Shown here: positions 50,327 through 59,200 of the stretch, one piece after another
Position numbering within the stretch: position 1 is the stretch's first letter
Layout: each line of letters starts with the position of its first letter
DNA from: SAR202 cluster bacterium bin90
GTDB taxonomy: Bacteria > Chloroflexota > Dehalococcoidia > Lucifugimonadales > JADFKI01
NCBI GenBank assembly: GCA_002238855.1
Contig: MPND01000011.1
Location: forward strand, 36,595-100,594
Length of the DNA: 64,000 nucleotides
Reading direction: 5' to 3'
Program-made: the position numbers and the translations under genes
The notes under the pieces: model-generated
What the model was told of the DNA's origin: nothing
The model's database searches: none
What the model saw: only the letters and a program-made list of their open reading frames with translations

Positions 50327-50364
50327 ACCTCACACTTCAGAGTGTCTTATCAGCAGTGTGAGGT
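50327..50364. repeat. inverted repeat in divergent promoter region
   Basis: ACCTCACACT-N18-AGTGTGAGGT between tauE-like and Gfo/Idh/MocA genes. Confidence 0.5.
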
Positions 50365-50444
50365 TTTGGTAGAATGCCCCCGAATACCCGGAAGCGGCAG
50401 GCTGCCTGCACATTGTACACTTTGTGGGAGGGGATAGAAGCGAC

Positions 50445-51467
50445 ATGCGCCTTGGAGTGATCGGATACGGCCTTTGGGGCAAGCGACACGCTGACGCCCT
50501 CGCGAAGTTGGATGACGCGGAGCTGATAGCCATCAGTTGCCGCAGCGAGGACACGGCGGCCCTGGTCAGGCAGGACTACCCCGATGTCTCAGTGCATCTC
50601 GACTACCGAGACCTTCTCGCCAGAGACGACATAGATGCCGTAACTGTGGTCGTTCCGAACTACCTGCACGCCGAAGTGGGCGTTGCCGCACTCGAAGCAG
50701 GCAAGGATGTGCTCATGGAAAAACCAATGGCAGCCACCGCCGAAGAGTGCGACAGATTGGTCGCGGCAGCACAGCAAAACAATCGCGTGCTGACCATTGG
50801 CGAAGAGTTTCGATTGTCCAGCCAGTGGGGTGCAATCAAGAGCAGTGTTGACGCCGGCGACTTCGGAACGCCAATGTACGTCAACATCAGCCTCTTCAGA
50901 TTCCCATTCAGGCACACCTCGCAGAACTGGCGATATCGGAGTGATATGGTCGGCTCGTGGATTCTGGAAGAACCAATCCACTTCTTCGATCAGGCCGTGT
51001 GGTACATGGAAAAGTGGGGCAAGCCTCAGTCTGTAATCGCTTATGGAAATTCAAACGAACGCGACAGGGGCATGTACGATAACTTCACCGCTGTCGTGAA
51101 GTTTTCTCACGGAGCATACGCCGTCATAAGCCAGACTCTGGGAGGCTTCGAGCATCATTTCATTACCGAAGTTGTCGGTACGGAAGGCTCAGTGCGTGGA
51201 TTGTGGTCAGGCGACATGGACCGCACACGCAAGCCATCCTTCGAGTTGAAAGTACAGCGAAATACCGATGCCGCAGCACAAAGACTGGAACTCGATGCCG
51301 CGTCAGGTGAAGCCTTCGAGCTTGAAGAGCAGATGCGGCTGGTGGTGGACGCGTTCCGCCGCCGGGAACCAGTCGTTACGCCCGAAGAAGGCAAGATAGC
51401 TGTGGTCCTGTGCAACGAATCGGAGCGCTCAATCCTTGAAGGACGAGAGATTCCGCTGGAATTGTAG
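50445..51467 (+). CDS. Gfo/Idh/MocA family oxidoreductase
   Basis: MRLGVIGYGLWGKRHADAL, GKDVLMEKPMAATAEECDRLVAAAQ. Confidence 0.95.
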   Translation: MRLGVIGYGLWGKRHADALAKLDDAELIAISCRSEDTAALVRQDYPDVSVHLDYRDLLARDDIDAVTVVVPNYLHAEVGVAALEAGKDVLMEKPMAATAEECDRLVAAAQQNNRVLTIGEEFRLSSQWGAIKSSVDAGDFGTPMYVNISLFRFPFRHTSQNWRYRSDMVGSWILEEPIHFFDQAVWYMEKWGKPQSVIAYGNSNERDRGMYDNFTAVVKFSHGAYAVISQTLGGFEHHFITEVVGTEGSVRGLWSGDMDRTRKPSFELKVQRNTDAAAQRLELDAASGEAFELEEQMRLVVDAFRRREPVVTPEEGKIAVVLCNESERSILEGREIPLEL

Positions 51468-51478
51468 CAATAAGGCCT

Positions 51479-52870
51479 TCACACATTCGGCAGATTGAAG
51501 ATGTTCTCCTGCTGGCGCATCATCCGCCGCATCTTCTTGCTCTGGCGCTTGCCACCTTTGCCGCCCTTCCCGGTGACGCCCATCATCTGCCGCATCATCT
51601 TCTGCATCTGGCTGAACTGGTTCAGTAGCTGGTTGACATCCTGCGGCGTTGTCCCGCTACCCCTCGCAATGCGCCGCCTCCGACTGCCGCCGATAATCTC
51701 CGGGCGCCGCCGCTCCTCCGGAGTCATTGAGCGGATTATCGCCTCCGTCCTGGTGAGATGGCTGCCGTCCAGCTCGTCCATGGACACCCTGCCCTTCATC
51801 GCAGAGAAGCCCGGCACCATCTCGAGCACCTGGCTGATCGGCCCCATCTGCTTGAGCTGCTGTAGCTGCCCCAGGAAGTCGTCGAGGTCGAATGTCGCCT
51901 GCCGTATCTTGCGCTCCATCTCCGTGGCTTCGTCCTGGTCTATGGTCGCCTGCGCTTTATCAATCAGTGTCAGCACATCGCCCATGCCAAGTATTCGCGA
52001 AGCAAGCCTGTCCGGATAGAATGCCTCAAGAGCGTCTGCCCTTTCGCCTGTGCCGATGAACTTGATAGGCACGCCCGTGACCGATGTGATGGAGAGCGCT
52101 GCGCCACCACGCGCATCCCCGTCCATCTTCGTCATTATCAGGCCCGTCAGTCCAATCCTGTCGTGGAACTGCCTCGCCGCCTCGACCGCCTCCTGACCCG
52201 TCATCGCGTCCACAACGAGCAGCGTCTCGTCCGGAGACACGGCGTCCTTCACCGATTCCAGTTCCCACATAAGCTCGTCATCGACCTGGAAACGCCCCGC
52301 CGTATCGACTATCGCCCACGCCGCGTTAAGTTCGGTTGCGCGTTTAATGCCTTCCCTGGCAACCTTAGGCGTATCGCTCGTCCTCGTGTCCTGATAGACG
52401 GCGACCTCAATCTGGTTTCCCAGCGTTTCTAGCTGCTGGATAGCTGCCGGCCGCTGCAGGTCGGCGGCGACCATAACGGGAGTCTGCCCGTCCTGCTTCA
52501 GGTGTCGCGCCAGCTTGGCTGACGCTGTGGTCTTGCCCGCGCCGTTCAGCCCGACCATCAGGATGACTGACGGGCGCTTCGGCCCAGGTTCAAGCTTGTG
52601 CGCCTGCCCGCCCAGGATGTCCACAAGCGCGTCGTTGGTAATCTTGACGACCTGCTGTCCCGGCGACAAGCTCTGCAGCACATCGGACTTAAGCGCCTCC
52701 TCGCGAATTCGCGCTATGAACTCGCGCGCAACACGGAAGTTCACATCCGCTTCAAGCAGCGCCATCCGCACTTCTCGCAGCGCGGCGTCCACGTCCTGCT
52801 CGGTCAGCCTACCCTTGTTCCCAAGGCGACCGAACACTCCGTTCAGCTTCTCCGACAGGGCTTCAAACAT
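51479..52870 (-). CDS. ffh: signal recognition particle protein
   Basis: VGLNGAGKTTASAKLARHL, DTAGRFQVDDELMWEL, MTKMDGDARGGAALS; Met-rich C-terminal M domain. Confidence 0.98.
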   Translation of the reverse strand: MFEALSEKLNGVFGRLGNKGRLTEQDVDAALREVRMALLEADVNFRVAREFIARIREEALKSDVLQSLSPGQQVVKITNDALVDILGGQAHKLEPGPKRPSVILMVGLNGAGKTTASAKLARHLKQDGQTPVMVAADLQRPAAIQQLETLGNQIEVAVYQDTRTSDTPKVAREGIKRATELNAAWAIVDTAGRFQVDDELMWELESVKDAVSPDETLLVVDAMTGQEAVEAARQFHDRIGLTGLIMTKMDGDARGGAALSITSVTGVPIKFIGTGERADALEAFYPDRLASRILGMGDVLTLIDKAQATIDQDEATEMERKIRQATFDLDDFLGQLQQLKQMGPISQVLEMVPGFSAMKGRVSMDELDGSHLTRTEAIIRSMTPEERRRPEIIGGSRRRRIARGSGTTPQDVNQLLNQFSQMQKMMRQMMGVTGKGGKGGKRQSKKMRRMMRQQENIFNLPNV

Positions 52871-53089
52871 ATCGTGTCCTTCTACTATCCTAGCGACAGT
52901 AGAAAGTATAACAGACGAGAGGGTTGGTCAGAGATTCTGTCCGATATTCGCTGACAACTTCATCGCTAGACACGAGCCCAGCTGCACACAATTAACCTCT
53001 GACTCATCACTCTGACTGACTGACTTCGGCATCGTCTGGGCTTTACGAGTACAATATCGAAAACTACCAAATAAGAACGGAGGACTCCA

Positions 53090-53872
53090 ATGTCTCTCAA
53101 TGGCAAAGTCGCGCTGGTAACCGGCGCAGCACAGGGCATGGGCAGGGCAATCGCGCTTCGACTCGCAGGCGAAGGCGCAAGCATAGTCGCCACCGACATC
53201 AACGGCGGGCTGGTCGAGCAGACCAGCATAGACATCAGGGAGAGTGGTAGCGAAGCCATCGCGGTCGAGGCGGACATAGGCGACATCGACGACATCAACC
53301 GCGTAGTCGAAGAGGCCCTGAACGCATTCGGCCGCATAGACATACTGGTGAACAACGCAGGCGTCACCCGCTTCTCCGACATCATGGACCTGACTCCGGA
53401 AGACTGGGACAGGATCCACCGCGTCAACGCACGGGGCGTGTTCTTCTGTCTCCAGCGAGTCGCACGGGAGATGATCGACAGCGGTGACGGAGGCCGGATC
53501 ATCAACATCGCGTCTATCGCGGGCAAGGGCTATTCCGGCACTTCCAACGCAGCATACGCTGCCAGTAAAGGCGCAGTGATCTCCATGACGCACATAGCAG
53601 CCCACCAGCTCGGACAACACGACATCAACGTGAACGCCATCTGCCCCGGCATTACTCGCACCGCGATGGGCCAGTCCACAATGGTTCAGCGGTCGCAGGA
53701 CATGGGCATCTCTATGGAGGAGTTGGAAGAGCAAAGGAGCGCACGAATCCCCATAGGCCGGCCAAACGAGCCTGATGACATAGCGGACATGGCGGTGTTC
53801 CTAGCAGGTCCCGGCTCGCGCAACATCACGGGTCAGGCGTTCAACGTGGACGGTGGTTTGGTAATGCACTGA
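53090..53872 (+). CDS. SDR-family oxidoreductase (canonical active site)
   Basis: GKVALVTGAAQGMGRAIALRLAGEGA, NNAGVTR, YAASKGAVISMTH. Confidence 0.95.
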   Translation: MSLNGKVALVTGAAQGMGRAIALRLAGEGASIVATDINGGLVEQTSIDIRESGSEAIAVEADIGDIDDINRVVEEALNAFGRIDILVNNAGVTRFSDIMDLTPEDWDRIHRVNARGVFFCLQRVAREMIDSGDGGRIINIASIAGKGYSGTSNAAYAASKGAVISMTHIAAHQLGQHDINVNAICPGITRTAMGQSTMVQRSQDMGISMEELEEQRSARIPIGRPNEPDDIADMAVFLAGPGSRNITGQAFNVDGGLVMH

Positions 53873-53913
53873 ATCCGAAGTTAGGACGCGGCTCGAATCA
53901 ATAACCCGGGCCG

Positions 53914-54861
53914 CTACTCCCTTACAGGAGGCATCCCCTCCGACTGCCGCACCTCGTTGATGATCTCCAGCACTCGCTGCCTGAAGGGAGGGAACTCAAC
54001 CTCGAACTCCTCGCGTATGCGGCGGTTGTCCACCATATAAATGTCAGACTCCTCGATCCCGTCTTCGCCATCGAAGGTAATCTGGGCGTCGGGTATGAAC
54101 TCCCGCACCAGGCCCGCCAGCGCGCCTAAGGTAATGGGCGTCCCACCGGAGTTGTAGAGGTTGTATCTCGGAGAATCCGACATCGCGACGCGCGCAAATA
54201 TCTCGGATGCGTCCTCTACATGGATCGGGCAGCGGGTGTACGACTGCGACGGGAAATTTGCCGGCAGCCCCCTGGCAGGCAGCGTTATCGCCTGCACATG
54301 GTCAACGGAGCCCCTGACCTTGTCCGGCCCGGTAACATGTGCCGGCCTGATACCGGTTATGGACATCCCGTAATTCCTGATGTACTGCTCTGCCTGGAAC
54401 TCGTTAAATATCTTGTGCATCGCGTACTGTCGCGTGCCATGCTTGGGGTCATCCTCATCAACCGACCTGTCTCCGTAGTGACGCTGCGGCCCATAGACTG
54501 CGATGGAGCTCGCGTACACCACGCGCTTGACCCCGCAAAGGCGGGCGGCCTCGAAGCAATTGTCCATGCCCAAAACATTGAGGCGCATCTGGTTGTGCGG
54601 ATCGCCCTCTCCGCCGCCCACGATATATGCCAGATTTATGAGCCGCTCCGGACTGAACTCAAGAACGGTTCTGACAACATCATCGAAATGGGTTATGTCG
54701 CCCCGGACGACTCTTACTTGGTCTCCCATATCGTCAAAAGTGGCGGCCCAGGGGTTGATGTCCATGCAGACCACATCTTCGCCCTGCTCGACCAGCTTTC
54801 TAACTACTCGCGGCCCGATAAAGCCGGTGCCGCCAATTACCAATACGGACATTTCCTCCAT
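53914..54861 (-). CDS. NAD-dependent epimerase/dehydratase
   Basis: SVLVIGGTGFIGPRVVRKLVEQGEDVVCMDI, VYASSIAVYGPQ, YAMHK. Confidence 0.93.
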   Translation of the reverse strand: MEEMSVLVIGGTGFIGPRVVRKLVEQGEDVVCMDINPWAATFDDMGDQVRVVRGDITHFDDVVRTVLEFSPERLINLAYIVGGGEGDPHNQMRLNVLGMDNCFEAARLCGVKRVVYASSIAVYGPQRHYGDRSVDEDDPKHGTRQYAMHKIFNEFQAEQYIRNYGMSITGIRPAHVTGPDKVRGSVDHVQAITLPARGLPANFPSQSYTRCPIHVEDASEIFARVAMSDSPRYNLYNSGGTPITLGALAGLVREFIPDAQITFDGEDGIEESDIYMVDNRRIREEFEVEFPPFRQRVLEIINEVRQSEGMPPVRE

Positions 54862-55098
54862 ACCTCCTAAGGCGAGTACAGCGGACTAACCCTTCCGAGT
54901 ACAACGGGATGCAAAATGCTCGTCATGACAGCTATCTTGCCATACGCTGGAGCGGAACAGAGGGCCAAGAACCCGGGGCAGTCGCGGGGCAGTTTACAGT
55001 GTAACCGGCTATCCCAGCCACGCGCACCGTGATGGCAAGGCTCTCGAGCACGAGTAGCGGTCAGACTACTTCAGTCAGGGCAGCCGAAAGATCGGTCC

Positions 55099-56124
55099 CT
55101 ACTCAACATACACGCTTTCGAGCAGCTCACTCATCGCCGCCGACAGGAATCTCACGCCCGCGATCGTCCTGATATATTCCATGCGGGTGGGACCCACCAC
55201 TCCTAGCGCGCCGACCGCGCGATGAGGCAACCCGTACTGGCATACTACTACGCTCAGCGGCGACAGCGCATCGTCCGGGTGCTCATGCCCGATGATCACG
55301 CGCACCACGCCGCCCTCCGGCGTCTCCGAAAGGATAGTCTGCGCGAGGCTTCCGTCCTCGACGCCCTCGACAATCGAGCGTGCCCGTTCGTTCTCTGCGA
55401 ACTCCGGCTGCGAGAGCAGGTTGCGCATGCCGTCCACATAGTGGTCGTGGTACGCAGCCTTTTCCTCTTCCTGCAGCACAGTCACAGTTGCTTCAACGAG
55501 TTCCTCTTCCAGTGGCGTGAGTGGCAACTGCTGCGATGCTATCTCACGCTGGTTGTGCCCCATAAGGTACGAGCGCAGCCGAGCGGTAGATTCTTCGAGT
55601 TCATAGGCGTCCATCGGCTGAGGCAGTCGTATGAGCTGGCGATGCAGGCGCGCCTGTTCAAGCACCACAATGAGCATTACCAGGAGGTCCTGCATGGGCA
55701 CCAGGTCGAGGTAACGCACTCTGGTCTCCCGCGATTTCGGGAAGGTAGCAATCGCCATATTGCCCACCAGCCCGGCAAGCACAGCCGCAGATACATTCGC
55801 CCACTCGTCCAGGTTCTGCAGGATGTTCTGCAGCCTTACATGCGCCCTGTCGCGCGCATTCTGCGGAATCGCGCTATCTGTCACAGGCTCGATCGATTCC
55901 ACGAAAAACCTGTACGCCTTGTCCAGGGGAACACTGCCAGCAGACGTGTGCGGATTAGCGAGGTAGCCTTGCTCCTTGAGCACGGCGACATCGTTACGCA
56001 CGGTCGCCGAGCTGACGCTCAGCCCCTGGCTGCGCGCGACGGCGTCCGAAGCGATTGGCGTGGCAGTACGAGTGTAGTCAGCCACGATGATTTTAAGGAT
56101 TAGCTCTTGTCTCTCCGTAAGCAT
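55099..56124 (-). CDS. hrcA: heat-inducible transcription repressor HrcA
   Basis: MLTERQELILKIIVADYTRTATPIASDAVAR...GLSVSSATVRNDVAVLKEQGYLANPHTSAGSVPLDKAYRFFV. Confidence 0.95.
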   Translation of the reverse strand: MLTERQELILKIIVADYTRTATPIASDAVARSQGLSVSSATVRNDVAVLKEQGYLANPHTSAGSVPLDKAYRFFVESIEPVTDSAIPQNARDRAHVRLQNILQNLDEWANVSAAVLAGLVGNMAIATFPKSRETRVRYLDLVPMQDLLVMLIVVLEQARLHRQLIRLPQPMDAYELEESTARLRSYLMGHNQREIASQQLPLTPLEEELVEATVTVLQEEEKAAYHDHYVDGMRNLLSQPEFAENERARSIVEGVEDGSLAQTILSETPEGGVVRVIIGHEHPDDALSPLSVVVCQYGLPHRAVGALGVVGPTRMEYIRTIAGVRFLSAAMSELLESVYVE

Positions 56125-56274
56125 AGCCAACCACGAATTCAAGGCTTTGGAGCGGATAAGATATCCCTATTCTACATTTGCCAATGCAGTCTAACAAGGT
56201 TTCACTTTCAAGAAGCTTGCAGGTGCAGTTCGGCACGACAAAGAGCATCATCAATTGCCCACATCTCCCCTGCT

Positions 56275-59200
56275 CTACAAAGGCCGGCGCAATCCCACCA
56301 GTCCGTCCAAGTAAATCGGTGCATTGGACGCGCCGCCCGGTCCGCCTTCAAGCCCTCCGTGCGATTCCCTGGGATCAAGGAACATACTCGTCTCCGCCTC
56401 GCAGTCCGGCAGGTTAAGCTGCGAGAGGTCATTATTCGCCACATCCTTCAGCCCAACAGGAACACATCCGGTCAGCTGATTGCCTCCAAGGAATAAGAAT
56501 GTCAAATTTTCGAGATTGTCCAGTTCAGACGGTATCTCCCCTGTTAGCTCGTTCCTGGGCAAGTATAGCTGCACAAGTTTGGCGAGGCTGCCCAGTTCAG
56601 ACGGTATCTCTCCGGTCAAACCATTCCTGGAAAGGTACAACTCTGTCAGGTTAGAAAGGCCTCCCAATTCTGTCGGTATCATGCCGGTCAGATCGTTGTC
56701 CGACAAGTGCAGCAACGTCAGACTTGAAAGGCTTCCAAGCTCCGCGGGTATGGCGCCGGAAAGTTGGTTTCTCGACAGATGTAGGTGCCTAAGCTGGACA
56801 AGGCCACCCAACTCAGAAGGAATCGCTCCACTCAGGCTGTTGTCAGAAAGGCGCAGGTATCGCAGTTCCGTGAGATTGCCAATTTCCGCTGGTATTGCAC
56901 CTGTTACACGGTTATTGGTCAGAGACAAGTAAGTCAGTTCCGTCAGCATTCCAAACTCGGCGGGAATCTCACCGGTCAATCGGTTATTTGAAAGGGACAG
57001 ATGATCAAGATTGAGCAGCTGACCTAATTCGGGTGGCATTCCCCCGCTCAACCGATTATCAGACAGCGACAGCCGTTCGAGAGATGTGAGATTACCAAGT
57101 TGCGACGGTATCGCACCGTCCAGTCTGTTCTTGGACAGAGACAGCTCCTCAAGCTCGTAGAGGTCACCCAGTTCTGACGGGATTCCACCGCTCAACCTGT
57201 TATCGGCAAGTGACAGCACCTTGAGTTTCGATAGCCTGCCCAGCTCTACAGGGATTTCGCCATCCAACCTGGAAGGCCCTATCTTTAACTGTGTAACACG
57301 CTTCGGCGAGCCTTCGACCGTAACGCCGTACCATTCGTCAATTGCCACATCGGCTGACCAGTTGAGGATTCCGCCCCTTAGCTTGTCACGGACCGCCAGC
57401 AGCGCATCACAGTCCGTCAGAAGTCCGGGATTGTCGTCCGGATCCTCCACTGCTGTCCCGTTCGAGCACTCTCCCACTTCACAGAAATCCAGCCCAAGCT
57501 CTTCACGGTCATTCGTCATAATATCTTCAAACGCCTTGGGTACGCATCCGCTCAAGTTGTTGCCGGCCAATTTCAGTTCTTCCAGATCGCTCAAGACGCC
57601 CAGCTCAGGGGAGATTTCGCCATTTAACAGGTTGCCGTCAAGCAGCAGCCTCTTCAGGAATGTAAGCTTGCCCAGCTCAGATGGAATCCGTCCCACCAGT
57701 TCATTGTCCGATAACACCAGCACTTCCAGGGCTTCTAGTCTGGCCAGCTCCGCGGGTATCTCGCCGCTCAGTCCCTTGCCCTTCAGTTCGATGTGGGTAG
57801 CGCGCTTGATCGATCCACGGACAGTGACGCCATCCCAATCATCCATCGACAGATGAACAGTCCAGTTCAGGAATGCCCTGCCCGCTAGCTCGTCTCTCAG
57901 TCCCATCAAGGTCTCACAATCCGACACCAAATCCTGATTGCCGTCGGGATCTTCAACTGCTGTTCCACTGGAGCAGTCCACTTCACCGCACAGCGGCAGG
58001 TTCACGAGTGCATCAAGATCATTATCCGTTATGTCATCCAGTCCGTCCGGTATGCAACCGCTGAAAGAGTTGCCGCCGGACAGATTCAATTCGGTCAAGT
58101 TGTCAAGCCTTGTCAGGTCGTGCGGTATCTGGCCACTCAGCTGATTGTCGTTCAGCGACAGCACTTCCAGGATTGAAAGCCTTGCGAGCTCCGACGGAAT
58201 CTCACCGGTCAGAGAATTGTCGGACAGATTCAGCACTTTCAGATACGTCAGGTTTCTCACCTCAGCGGGTATCTCGCCGTCCAGCCCAACGTTGTCAAGA
58301 TTAACCTCTGTTATCCTTCTGGGTGAACCGCTGATCGTGAGTCCTTGCCAATTCTCAATCGCCAGTTCAGTTGTCCAGTTCAGCGCAGCGGCACCCCTCA
58401 GCCCATCCAGACCCGCAAGCAACGAGTTGCAGTCCGAGACCAGCCCATGGTTGGCATTCGGGTTGGTAACTGCCGTTCCGCCCGCGCACTGTCCCTCTCC
58501 ACAGAATTCCAGACCCAGCGAAATCAGGTCATTCCTCTGCACATCCTGCAACTCCTTGGGTATGCAGCCCGTGAATTCATTGCTATGTAGCGACAGAGTT
58601 CTAAGATTTGGGATAGCGCCAAGCTGGGCAGGAATCTCCCCGGTCAACCGGTTCGCCGCAAGAGAAAGTATCTCCAGGTTAGTCAGGCTGCCCAGTTCAA
58701 CCGGAATCGTCCCACGAAGCATATTGCTTTCCAGTGACAGATGTTCAAGTGTGGCAATCGCGCCCAACTGAGACGGAATGGGTCCAGTTAGCCTGTTGCC
58801 ATCTATGGACAGCACCTCCAGGGTCCTGCTCTCACCTAATTCGGGCGGTATCATTCCGCTCAGGTCATTGTCGTCAAGATAAAGGAACCTCAGGTTAGGA
58901 AGACTTCCAAATTCCTTTGGCAATTCCCCGCTCAGTCTATTGTCATCAAGATACAGGGACGATAGATTGCTCAGACTGCTGAGCTCCGGCGGTATCTCTC
59001 CGCTAAGTTGATTTCCGGTCAGCGACATGTGCGACAGGCTCGACAGACCATCCAGTTCGGGCGGTATTTCCCCCGACAGGTCATTATTCGCCAGGACCAT
59101 TAGTTGCAGCCTGCTGAGGCTCCCAAGTTCTGCCGGAATCCCTCCACTAATCTCGTTACCCGTAATCTGCAGCAGCGACAGATGACTCAGCCTGCTCAGT

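Noticed and set aside
54870-55098. Possible structured RNA between an epimerase and hrcA
   Set aside because: GC-rich but no SRP, RNase P, tmRNA or riboswitch landmark recognised by eye.
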